This document shows, in pieces, positions 6,750-12,765 of a DNA stretch of 12,765 nt. Below the pieces are notes generated by a model. That model saw only the letters and a program-made list of their open reading frames with translations. It was not told where the DNA came from and searched no databases. The position numbers and the translations under genes are program-made. Numbering within the stretch: the first letter of the stretch is position 1; every line of letters starts with the position of its first letter. Source of the DNA: an uncultured Lachnospiraceae bacterium (lineage in GTDB: Bacteria > Bacillota > Clostridia > Lachnospirales > Lachnospiraceae); NCBI GenBank assembly GCA_910577065.1, contig CAJTLD010000012.1:1-12765 (forward strand), given 5' to 3'.

Positions 6750-8627
6750 ATGGAATATAACGTGAAAAAAGGAGATTTTTCCAATATAGGGGCTACAAAA
6801 GGAAAAACATGGACGGAGTTTTGCCTAGTATGCAGAAAAGAAGCGGACTGCAAAATACTGCTTTACAAAAGGGACGGCAAAGACAAGCCGGAAGAAATCG
6901 CAGTTCCTGCAGAGTTTTCCAAAGGAAATCTCCGCGCGGTCCGTATTGATAAATTAGATCTGTCCGAATATGATTATAATTTTTGTATAGACGGCGAAAT
7001 AGTATGCGATCCTTATGCAAAGCGGATTACCGGACGGGAAATATGGGCAGACTTAAACCGGAAAGAGAGCGCTTTGACGGATTTACGCTGCCGCCTGGGG
7101 GCGGAGCCTTTTTCGTGGAGAGGGGACTGCGAAGTGGAAATTCCAAGGAAAGACATGGTGCTTTATAAACTTCACGTCCGCGGATTTACCAAAGGCATGC
7201 CGGAAGGGACCCCGGATCGGGGGACGTTTCGGGGTCTTGAAAAAAAACTTCCCTATTTAAAATCGCTTGGTATTACATCCATAGAACTGATGCCCGTATA
7301 TGAGTTTGAGGAACTGATGCCTGTGAATCCTGCGGGCAGGCCGGAGGAGTTTCGCTCCCGCAAAAAAACAAAGGCAGTTATGAGAGGCATGCAGAAAACG
7401 CAGTATAAACTGAATTATTGGGGATACGGCAAAGGAATGTATTTTGCGCCGAAAGCATCGTATGCGGCCGGAGACGACCCGGAAACAGAACTGAAATCCT
7501 GTATTTTAGGGATGCACAAAAGAGGTATGGAATGTATCCTGGAGATGGATTTTCCGGATACTGTATCCGGAGAAATGATTCGGCTGGTACTGCGTTACTG
7601 GGTGAAGGAATATCATGTGGACGGTTTTCATCTGCAGGGAAACGGGATACCGATGGGGCTTTTGCTGGAAGATCCCTTTCTTGGCAGGACGAAATTGTTT
7701 TACAGGGAGATTTATGAGCATGAAATTCCAATAGAAGAGGCGCTCTATCCCCGTGCGTTTGTGGACAAAGATGAATTTCTGTATCCCTGCCGCAAGCTGG
7801 CCGGCGGTTTGGACGGCAATATCTGGGAGCTTGCGGATCAGATGAAAAAACAGGATATCCGGCTTGGTTATATCAATTATATTGCGGACAATAACGGGTA
7901 TACCCTGGCGGACTTATTTACCTATGAGCGCAAACACAATGAAGCAAACGGAGAACATAATACGGACGGGCCGGAGTGGAGCTTTAGCATTAACTGCGGC
8001 ACGGAAGGCGAATCAAACAGCCGCAATATACAAAAAATCCGCTGCCGCCGCATGAGAAACGCGGTCGCCATGCTGTTTTTATCCCAGGGAACGCCCATGC
8101 TTATGGCGGGGGATGAAGACTGCAACACACAGAAAGGCAACAATAATACATACTGCCAGGACAATCCGGTAGGCTGGAAGGACTGGAGCCGTTCCCGCGC
8201 GGCGAAGGAATTTACGAAGTATGTAAAACAGATGATTGCATTCCGGAAGGCGCATGCTATTTTGCGTATGGAGCAGCCCATGAAGCTTGCGGACGCCAAA
8301 GGGCACGGATATCCGGATTTGTCATATCATGAAGAGAGCGCATGGATTTCGCCCCGTTACCGGAACCGGAAAGCGATAGGCATCATGTACTGCGGTAAGT
8401 ATGCGGGGGAAGAAGAGGATATTTATATCGGATTTAATTTTTCCGACTTTCCCAAAAAGCTTGCGCTTCCATGCCAGAAAGGAAAGCGCGCGTGGTATCT
8501 GGCAATGGATACGACGGCAAGGTATGCGTTTTTGCCGGAACAGGAAGAGTTAAAAGAGACATGGTATTTGCTGGATGCACAAAGCGTTTGCATTATTATT
8601 GGAAAACAGAAAGCAGGGAAAATATGA
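6750..8627 (+). CDS. GlgX/isoamylase-like GH13 protein, probably catalytically inactive
   Basis: 625 aa from the ATG at 6750. Residues about 1-100 resemble a CBM48/early-set carbohydrate-binding domain. A GH13 barrel of glycogen-debranching (GlgX) type follows (about 135-540), then a C-terminal beta domain. Family landmarks remain: LYKLHVRGFT, NYWGY, KHNEANGE, FLSQGTPMLMAGDE and GNNNTYCQDN. The catalytic positions do not. Region I reads ILEMDFPD (about 263-270) instead of D..xNH. Region II reads VDGFHLQ, so the invariant Arg is H294 and the nucleophile Asp is Q296. The expected region III AEPW is replaced by AFVDKDEF (336-343). Region IV has N381-N382 in place of His-Asp. Hydrolysis is therefore unlikely; glycogen binding or regulation is an inference. 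The usual segment after region III is also short. The reading frame is intact with neighbour-like codon use, which argues against a decaying gene. It overlaps DUF5662 by ATGA. Confidence 0.9.
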   Translation: MEYNVKKGDFSNIGATKGKTWTEFCLVCRKEADCKILLYKRDGKDKPEEIAVPAEFSKGNLRAVRIDKLDLSEYDYNFCIDGEIVCDPYAKRITGREIWADLNRKESALTDLRCRLGAEPFSWRGDCEVEIPRKDMVLYKLHVRGFTKGMPEGTPDRGTFRGLEKKLPYLKSLGITSIELMPVYEFEELMPVNPAGRPEEFRSRKKTKAVMRGMQKTQYKLNYWGYGKGMYFAPKASYAAGDDPETELKSCILGMHKRGMECILEMDFPDTVSGEMIRLVLRYWVKEYHVDGFHLQGNGIPMGLLLEDPFLGRTKLFYREIYEHEIPIEEALYPRAFVDKDEFLYPCRKLAGGLDGNIWELADQMKKQDIRLGYINYIADNNGYTLADLFTYERKHNEANGEHNTDGPEWSFSINCGTEGESNSRNIQKIRCRRMRNAVAMLFLSQGTPMLMAGDEDCNTQKGNNNTYCQDNPVGWKDWSRSRAAKEFTKYVKQMIAFRKAHAILRMEQPMKLADAKGHGYPDLSYHEESAWISPRYRNRKAIGIMYCGKYAGEEEDIYIGFNFSDFPKKLALPCQKGKRAWYLAMDTTARYAFLPEQEELKETWYLLDAQSVCIIIGKQKAGKI

Positions 8628-9193
8628 AAGCGTGGCAGCATTTAAAGACAATATTGCATCATAAGAAACTGGTGCGGGAGGGCTGTTTTAAAGCGGGCCT
8701 TTACCGGCAGGGGATTATGCATGACTGGTCGAAATATACGCCGGTGGAGTTTCTGGTGGGATGCAGGTATTACCAGGGGAACAAAAGTCCCAATAACGCA
8801 GAACGGGAACAGAAAGGCTACTCGGCCGCCTGGCTGCATCACAAAGGCAGAAACAAGCATCATATGGAATACTGGATCGATTATTCCGCCAAAGACGACC
8901 GTATGGCCGGGATGCGCATGCCAGTCCGGTATGTGGTGGAGATGTTTATTGACCGGGTCTGCGCTTCCAAAAATTACCAAAAGGATAAGTATACGGATGA
9001 AAGCCCGCTGGCTTATTACGAAAAAGGCAAAAATCACTATATGCTGCACCCGGAAACAAAGCGGCTTTTGGAAAAGCTTTTGCATATGCTGGCGGAGGAA
9101 GGCGAAGAGCGGGTATATGCGTATATCCGAAGTGACGTTTTGAAAAAGAAAAAGCGTTTTCCTGCGCGCAGATCAATCAGAAAGAAGGTTTAA
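8624..9193 (+). CDS. DUF5662 family protein of unknown function
   Basis: 189 aa. The ATG shares four bases (ATGA) with the upstream stop and follows AGGGA (8615-8619), indicating translational coupling; upstream in-frame starts would run deep into the GlgX-like gene. It has the DUF5662 features: an N-terminal helix with H6, H12 and H13, then HDWSKYTPVEF (H33-D34), then WLHHKGRNKHHMEYW (H72, H73, H79, H80), then a helix with RYVVEMFIDR. The ordered His and Asp residues look like a helical metal-binding site reminiscent of HD-type phosphohydrolases, but that is inference. The C-terminus is very basic (KKKKRFPARRSIRKK), which suggests contact with nucleic acid or an acidic surface. No signal peptide or membrane segment is visible. 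No activity is assigned. Confidence 0.88.
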   Translation: MKAWQHLKTILHHKKLVREGCFKAGLYRQGIMHDWSKYTPVEFLVGCRYYQGNKSPNNAEREQKGYSAAWLHHKGRNKHHMEYWIDYSAKDDRMAGMRMPVRYVVEMFIDRVCASKNYQKDKYTDESPLAYYEKGKNHYMLHPETKRLLEKLLHMLAEEGEERVYAYIRSDVLKKKKRFPARRSIRKKV

Positions 9194-9196
9194 ATC

Positions 9197-10201
9197 ATGT
9201 TACAGGATAAAAAAATACTATACAGTGGAATGCAGGCGACAGGAACCCTTACGCTGGGGAACTACCTTGGGGCTTTGAAAAACTGGGTGACGCTGAACGA
9301 GCAGTATGAATGCATTTACGGCGTAATGGATCTGCACTCTTTGACGCTTCGGCAGGAACCGGCTCAGTTTCGTAAAAATGCAAGATCCCTGTATGCGCTG
9401 TATGTGGCGGCGGGTCTGGATCCGGAAAAGAACTGTATTTATTTTCAGTCCCATGTGTCCGGCCACGCGGAACTTAGCTGGATTTTAAGCTGTTTTACGT
9501 ATATGGGCGAATTAAACCGTATGACGCAGTTTAAGGATAAGGCCGCAAAACACGCGGACAATATCAATGCCGGGCTTTATACGTATCCGGTATTAATGGC
9601 GGCGGATATACTTTTGTATCAGTCCGACGTGGTTCCGGTCGGCGTGGATCAAAAGCAGCATCTTGAAATTACCAGGGATATTGCAGGGCGGTTCAATGCG
9701 GTTTACGGCGACGTGTTTACGATACCGGAAGCTTATATTCCCAAAACCGGGGCAAAAATTATGAGCCTGCAGGAACCGCAGAAAAAAATGTCCAAATCGG
9801 ACGAAAACGTGAACGCCACAATTTACCTGCTTGACGATAAAGACGCTATTTTGCGTAAATTCAAACGGGCTGTGACGGATTCCGGCAGCCGGGTCTGCTA
9901 TGCTGACGATAAGCCTGGCATCAGCAACCTGATGGATATTTACAGCTGTATCACCGGAAAGGAATATGATGCGATTGAACGGGAGTTTGACGGAAAAGGT
10001 TACGGAGAATTTAAGCTTGCGGTGGGAGAAGCGGTTGCGGATAGTTTAAAACCGCTTAAGGCGCGCTATGAAGAACTGTTAAAAGACAAAGCCTATCTGG
10101 ATTCCATGATTAAAAATAACGATGAAAAAGCGCAGTATTATGCGACAAAAACGCTGCGTAAAGTACAAAAGAAAGTAGGGCTGACCGAACGGATCCGCTG
10201 A
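9197..10201 (+). CDS. trpS: Tryptophanyl-tRNA synthetase
   Basis: 334 aa, typical for bacterial TrpRS, a cytosolic dimeric class I synthetase that charges tRNA-Trp. The N-terminus GMQATGTLTLGNYLGAL contains the HIGH-type motif (TLGN, 19-22). KMSKS is at 197-201. The segment PVGVDQKQHLEITRDIA is the amino-acid/AMP-site signature, with Val where many homologues have Glu (GEDQ). The ATG lies 3 bases after the DUF5662 stop; the ribosome site AGAAGG is inside the end of that gene, so it belongs to the operon beginning at 6750. There is no T-box or Trp leader directly upstream, so expression appears to follow the operon promoter. No clear intrinsic terminator follows. Confidence 0.97.
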   Translation: MLQDKKILYSGMQATGTLTLGNYLGALKNWVTLNEQYECIYGVMDLHSLTLRQEPAQFRKNARSLYALYVAAGLDPEKNCIYFQSHVSGHAELSWILSCFTYMGELNRMTQFKDKAAKHADNINAGLYTYPVLMAADILLYQSDVVPVGVDQKQHLEITRDIAGRFNAVYGDVFTIPEAYIPKTGAKIMSLQEPQKKMSKSDENVNATIYLLDDKDAILRKFKRAVTDSGSRVCYADDKPGISNLMDIYSCITGKEYDAIEREFDGKGYGEFKLAVGEAVADSLKPLKARYEELLKDKAYLDSMIKNNDEKAQYYATKTLRKVQKKVGLTERIR

Positions 10202-10241
10202 GCATTTTAAAATAAAATAAGCCTAAAAAAGTTGGAAAGGC

Positions 10242-10269
10242 ACGCACAACATGGCCGCTTCATAGGATA
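10242..10269 (+). promoter_or_regulatory. Sporulation (sigma-K/sigma-E type) promoter of sigK
   Basis: CATAGGATA (10261-10269) matches the known sigma-K -10 consensus CATANNNTA. An AC dinucleotide (10242-10243), as in the short sigma-K -35, lies 17 bp upstream. Transcription would start near 10276, about 20 bases before the start codon. In Bacillus subtilis sigK is read by sigma-E and then sigma-K, so autoregulation would fit. No sigma-A box is apparent here. Confidence 0.6.
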
Positions 10270-10285
10270 TATCAAGTAAGTTTTT

Positions 10286-10291
10286 GAGGTG
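10286..10291 (+). promoter_or_regulatory. Ribosome binding site that fixes a TTG start for sigK
   Basis: GAGGTG lies 5 bases before TTG at 10297. An in-frame TGA (10285-10287) overlaps the site, and no ATG or GTG exists in frame between that stop and the conserved start of the protein, so TTG is the only sensible start. Confidence 0.75.
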
Positions 10292-10296
10292 TCAGC

Positions 10297-10923
10297 TTGA
10301 AAACTTTTTTATCCCCTCTGAATGCAACGGAAGAAAAGGAATATCTTAGGCGGTGGAAAGAGGGAGACCAGGAAGCGAAAAAGATATTGGTGGAACGGAA
10401 TATGCGCCTGGTTGCGCATGTTTCCAAAAAGTACCAGAATGCGGACGAAGATATGGAAGATTTGATTTCTATCGGGACAATCGGGCTGATTAAAGCCGTT
10501 TCCACTTTTCAGGAAAACCATGGCAGCAAACTGGCCACCTATGCGGCCAGGTGTATCGAAAATGAACTTCTGATGTATTTCCGTTCCAAAAAGAAGTGCT
10601 CGCGGGAAGTGTCTTTGTATGAACCGATTGGCACGGACAAAGAGGGAAATCAGATTCAGCTTGTGGATTTGCTGGAAGGCGACGAAAAAGACGTTGTAGA
10701 ACAATTAGAATTGAAACGTCAGATTATCCGGCTGTATGAACTGATTCCTTATGTCTTAGATGAACGGGAAAAGCAAATCTTACAGCTTCGCTACGGGTTA
10801 AACAACCGGGCGAGCGTGACGCAGCGGGAAATTGCAAAACAGCTGAATATTTCCAGATCTTATGTGTCAAGGATTGAAAAGAAAGCGCTGGGTAAGCTGC
10901 GGGAGAGGTTTGAACAGGGATAG
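10297..10923 (+). CDS. sigK: Sporulation sigma factor SigK, late mother cell, without pro-sequence
   Basis: 208 aa sigma-70 family factor directing late mother-cell transcription (coat, cortex, lysis genes). Sigma region 2 spans about 33-97 (ERNMRLVAH...DLISIGTIGLIKAV...KLATYAARCIENELL) and region 4 with its helix-turn-helix about 150-205 (TQREIAKQLNISRSYVSRIE). The segment DPIG-like YEPIGTDKEGNQIQLVDLL and the ending ISRSYVSRIEKKAL favour SigK over SigE. The N-terminus FLSPLNATEEKEYL lines up with residues following the processing site of Bacillus pro-SigK, so the roughly 20-residue inhibitory pro-sequence is missing and cannot be restored in frame. The gene is continuous, with no skin-type insertion. 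It is monocistronic: its own sporulation promoter lies upstream and a strong terminator about 70 bases downstream. Assignment to SigK rather than SigE/SigG is confident but rests on recalled sequences. Confidence 0.9.
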   Translation: MKTFLSPLNATEEKEYLRRWKEGDQEAKKILVERNMRLVAHVSKKYQNADEDMEDLISIGTIGLIKAVSTFQENHGSKLATYAARCIENELLMYFRSKKKCSREVSLYEPIGTDKEGNQIQLVDLLEGDEKDVVEQLELKRQIIRLYELIPYVLDEREKQILQLRYGLNNRASVTQREIAKQLNISRSYVSRIEKKALGKLRERFEQG

Positions 10924-10985
10924 GCCTGGCGCCGCAGAATCCGAAAATATGGTTTTGCAATTGAAAGAAAGTTTTAAAAAATCTG

Positions 10986-11014
10986 TTTCCAAAAGACGGG
11001 ATTCATGTTATAAT
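10986..11014 (+). promoter_or_regulatory. Candidate sigma-A promoter of comM-dprA, inside the sigK terminator
   Basis: TGTTATAAT (11006-11014) is a perfect extended -10 formed by the loop and flanks of the terminator hairpin. TTTCCA (10986-10991), 17 bp upstream, is a 4/6 -35. Transcription would start near 11021, leaving a leader of about 90 bases before comM. Confidence 0.45.
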
Positions 11015-11028
11015 GAATCCTGTCTTTT
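10991..11028 (+). terminator. Strong intrinsic terminator of sigK
   Basis: 16-bp stem AAAAGACGGGATTCAT / ATGAATCCTGTCTTTT, with one G-U pair in RNA, around loop GTTATA, ending in TTTTTAT. It is a classic intrinsic terminator 67 bases after the sigK stop. Confidence 0.9.
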
Positions 11029-11032
11029 TATC

Positions 11033-11048
11033 TGTAACAATCGTTACA
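11033..11048. promoter_or_regulatory. Operator-like palindrome upstream of comM
   Basis: TGTAAC AATC GTTACA is a perfect 6-4-6 inverted repeat about 12 bases after the predicted comM transcription start. Position and symmetry fit a repressor site for a dimeric regulator. It matches no operator I can name with confidence. Confidence 0.4.
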
Positions 11049-11094
11049 CACCGCGGCAGTTTTGCTGCGCAAATCCCATTGTTGTTTGATTATA

Positions 11095-11101
11095 AAGGAA
11101 G
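11095..11101 (+). promoter_or_regulatory. Ribosome binding site used to choose the comM start
   Basis: AAGGAAG lies 11 bases before ATG 11113, somewhat long. The in-frame GTG at 11101 touches the site and the in-frame TTG at 11062 has none, so ATG 11113 is preferred. It gives the family-typical N-terminus MYSMVMTAANRGLE. Confidence 0.6.
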
Positions 11102-11112
11102 TGACTGTTTTT

Positions 11113-12636
11113 ATGTACAGTATGGTAATGACCGCTGCAAACCGCGGTCTTGAAAGCGTGTGCATCCAGGTGGAGGCAGACGTCAGCGACGGCCTTCCGG
11201 TGTTTGACATGGTAGGGTTCCTTTCTTCCGAAGTCCGGGAAGCAAGAGAGCGCGTGCGTACGGCCCTGCATAACTGCGGATACCGGGTGCCTGCAAAACG
11301 GATTACGGTAAATCTCTCCCCTGCGGATGTAAAAAAGTCCGGTTCGGGCTTTGATTTGCCCGTTGCAGTGGCAATTTTAGCCGCGTTGGGGGAGATAAAG
11401 AAGGAAATGCTAAATAATACCCTTGTATTGGGGGAAATCAGTTTAAACGGCAGGATACAGCCTATCCGGGGTATCTTGCCTACTGTGGCAAAAGCGAAGG
11501 AAACAGGCATAAAACGCTGCTTACTTCCCTGTGCAAACAAAGCGGAAGCAGAACTGATACCGGATATGGAAATCTGGGCGGTGGAAACGTTGCAGGAACT
11601 GGTTATGTGCATGAGGAAGGGCTGTTATACACCCAAACCGGCTGTTTCCTGCGACAAGGGAACACAAAAAGAAGCGGAGCCGGATTTTTCCGAAATCAAC
11701 GGGCAGGCCGCGGTAAAACGCGCCTGCGAGGTTGCGGTGGCAGGGATGCATAATTTTCTGATGATAGGGCCGCCCGGAAGCGGTAAAACAATGACGGCAC
11801 GCAGGATACCGGGAATCCTGCCTCCTATGACCGCAGAAGAACAGATGGAGGTTTCTAAGGTTTACAGTATTTGCGGGATGCTGCCCCAAAAAGACAGCCT
11901 GATGGATAGACGCCCGTTTCGGTCGCCGCACCATACGATAAGCCCAAACGGCCTGTCCGGCGGGGGAAGCATACCAAAACCGGGAGAAATCAGCCTGGCG
12001 CATAAAGGCGTGCTGTTTTTGGACGAACTGCCGGAGTACAAAAAATCCACGCTGGAAATCCTGCGTCAGCCAATGGAGGACAAACAGATAACGCTGGTGC
12101 GCCAGTCCGGAATATACCGGTACCCGGCGGATTTTATGCTGGTAGCGGCTATGAATCCCTGCAAATGCGGTTATTTTCCCGATCGCGGCCGCTGCCAGTG
12201 CCAGGAAGCGGAGGTGGCCCGTTATCTGGGAAGGATCAGCAAGCCCCTGAAAGATCGCATCGACATCTGCATACAGGCTCCGGTTCTTTGCTATGACGAT
12301 CTGGAAGGGGGAGGCGTAAACGAGCCTTCCTATAAAATACGCTCCCGCGTTTTAGCAGCGTTAGAGCGGCAGAAAAGCCGTTTTGCGGGAACCGGTATTT
12401 CCTGTAACAGCCAGATTCCGGCAAAAGATATCAAAAAATACTGCGTTTTGGATGCGGGACAGCAAAAATATATGAAAGAAATGTATCAGAGGCTGCGGCT
12501 TTCCGCCAGGGGATATTATAAAATTTTAAAAACGGCGCTTACGATTGCGGATCTGGAAGGCGGCGCAAAAATAAAAGACTGCCATCTGAATGAAGCCGTA
12601 TGTTACCGCCTGCAGGATCAAAAATACTGGGGGTGA
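11113..12636 (+). CDS. comM: YifB/ComM family Mg-chelatase-like AAA+ ATPase
   Basis: 507 aa, the usual family length. The N-terminal ChlI-like (Lon-protease-fold) domain spans about 1-170 and includes the typical GLPVFDMVGF, EARERVRTA and NLSPADVKK segments. The AAA+ Mg-chelatase domain follows about 190-400, with Walker A GPPGSGKT (219-226), Walker B LFLDELPE (D304, E305), and the family Cys motif MNPCKCGYFPDRGRCQC (C350, C352 and two more). A C-terminal helical MgChlI_C domain completes it. In Gram-negative bacteria ComM is a hexameric branch-migration helicase that extends integration of DNA taken up by transformation; the Firmicutes member is presumed similar but less studied. dprA begins 3 bases after the stop, a commonly conserved pairing that supports a role in DNA uptake or recombination. 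Metal chelation as such is not implied. Confidence 0.93.
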   Translation: MYSMVMTAANRGLESVCIQVEADVSDGLPVFDMVGFLSSEVREARERVRTALHNCGYRVPAKRITVNLSPADVKKSGSGFDLPVAVAILAALGEIKKEMLNNTLVLGEISLNGRIQPIRGILPTVAKAKETGIKRCLLPCANKAEAELIPDMEIWAVETLQELVMCMRKGCYTPKPAVSCDKGTQKEAEPDFSEINGQAAVKRACEVAVAGMHNFLMIGPPGSGKTMTARRIPGILPPMTAEEQMEVSKVYSICGMLPQKDSLMDRRPFRSPHHTISPNGLSGGGSIPKPGEISLAHKGVLFLDELPEYKKSTLEILRQPMEDKQITLVRQSGIYRYPADFMLVAAMNPCKCGYFPDRGRCQCQEAEVARYLGRISKPLKDRIDICIQAPVLCYDDLEGGGVNEPSYKIRSRVLAALERQKSRFAGTGISCNSQIPAKDIKKYCVLDAGQQKYMKEMYQRLRLSARGYYKILKTALTIADLEGGAKIKDCHLNEAVCYRLQDQKYWG

Positions 12637-12639
12637 CAT

Positions 12640-12765
12640 ATGGACGAAAATCAAAAATATCAGTACTGGCTCAGGTGTATTCCGGGAATCGGGAATAAAA
12701 AACAGAGAAAATTAGTAAAATATTGTGGCAGCGCAAAAGAAGTATACGGGCTGACAGAACGGCAG
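12640..12765 (+). CDS. dprA: DNA processing protein DprA/Smf, N-terminal fragment cut by window edge
   Basis: Only the first 42 codons are in the window. The ATG is preceded by GGGGGTG (12629-12635), overlapping the comM stop, so the two genes are cotranscribed and probably translationally coupled. YWLRCIPGIGNKKQRKL followed by YCGSAKEVY is the standard DprA N-terminal segment (helix-hairpin-helix-like IPGIG). DprA loads RecA onto incoming single-stranded DNA during transformation. The Rossmann-fold core lies beyond the edge, so integrity cannot be judged. Confidence 0.85.
   Translation, partial: MDENQKYQYWLRCIPGIGNKKQRKLVKYCGSAKEVYGLTERQ

Noticed and set aside
8471..8623. N-terminal extension of the DUF5662 protein to an earlier in-frame ATG
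   Set aside because: It would overlap the GlgX-like gene by over 150 bases. The ATG at 8624 has its own ribosome site and gives the family-typical N-terminus MKAWQHLKT.
10202..10296. Frameshifted or hidden pro-sequence ahead of sigK
   Set aside because: The three frames upstream are closed by stops within a few codons (for example ATG at 10250 reaches TAG after four codons) and encode no hydrophobic segment.
10297..10923. Remnant of a skin-type recombination site inside sigK
   Set aside because: The gene is continuous with full regions 2 and 4 and no recombinase or extra bases. An excised element leaves no trace readable here, so nothing can be claimed.
11062..11112. Earlier TTG or GTG starts for comM
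   Set aside because: TTG 11062 lacks a ribosome site and lies in the leader stem; GTG 11101 abuts the ribosome site. The conserved protein begins at MYSMV (11113).
11028..11612. 194-codon open frame on the minus strand across the start of comM
   Set aside because: Antisense to the conserved ComM N-terminal domain and running through the sigK terminator end; no family features.

Overview
The window reads as a chromosomal housekeeping segment of a spore-forming, low-to-moderate GC Firmicute, most likely a gut-type Clostridia of the Lachnospiraceae kind. The evidence is the purine-rich Shine-Dalgarno sites, an intact sporulation sigma factor of the SigK type, small DUF1292 and DUF5662 proteins, and a secreted transglutaminase-like protein with BspA-type leucine-rich repeats, CxxC modules and a Lys-rich fibronectin-like tail. 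The species cannot be fixed from the sequence. I see no insertion sequence, phage gene, CRISPR array, tRNA or rRNA.

Layout. At 19-2772 (+) lies a secreted multidomain surface or extracellular protein, followed by a GC-rich hairpin. At 2928-6221 (+) gltX (glutamyl-tRNA synthetase) is followed after 15 bases by a compact UvrD/PcrA-type helicase. A 12-bp perfect hairpin (6223-6252) separates them from the convergent DUF1292 gene (6242-6553, -). A divergent promoter region (6554-6749) drives DUF1292 leftward and, rightward, a tight three-gene unit: a GH13/GlgX-like protein (6750-8627), a DUF5662 protein overlapping it by 4 bases (8624-9193), and trpS starting 3 bases later (9197-10201). Next is sigK (10297-10923) with its own sporulation-type promoter and a strong terminator. 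The window closes with comM/yifB (11113-12636) and the first 42 codons of dprA (12640 to the edge), a competence/DNA-processing pair commonly adjacent in Firmicutes. No gene-free stretch exceeds 300 bases.

Most noteworthy points. (1) The GlgX-like protein keeps many family landmarks (NYWGY, KHNEANGE, GNNN.YCQDN) but lacks the GH13 catalytic residues: the nucleophile Asp is Gln, the region IV His-Asp is Asn-Asn, and no region III Glu-Pro-Trp is recognisable. It is therefore a probable pseudoenzyme in an operon with a His-rich protein of unknown function and trpS. (2) SigK is uninterrupted and, because of an in-frame stop just upstream of a TTG start, has no room for the inhibitory pro-sequence known from Bacillus. 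It sits behind a CATAGGATA element that fits the sigma-K -10 consensus. (3) The sigK terminator loop contains an extended -10 box (TGTTATAAT) with a plausible -35, so terminator and comM promoter may be the same DNA, followed at once by an operator-like palindrome.
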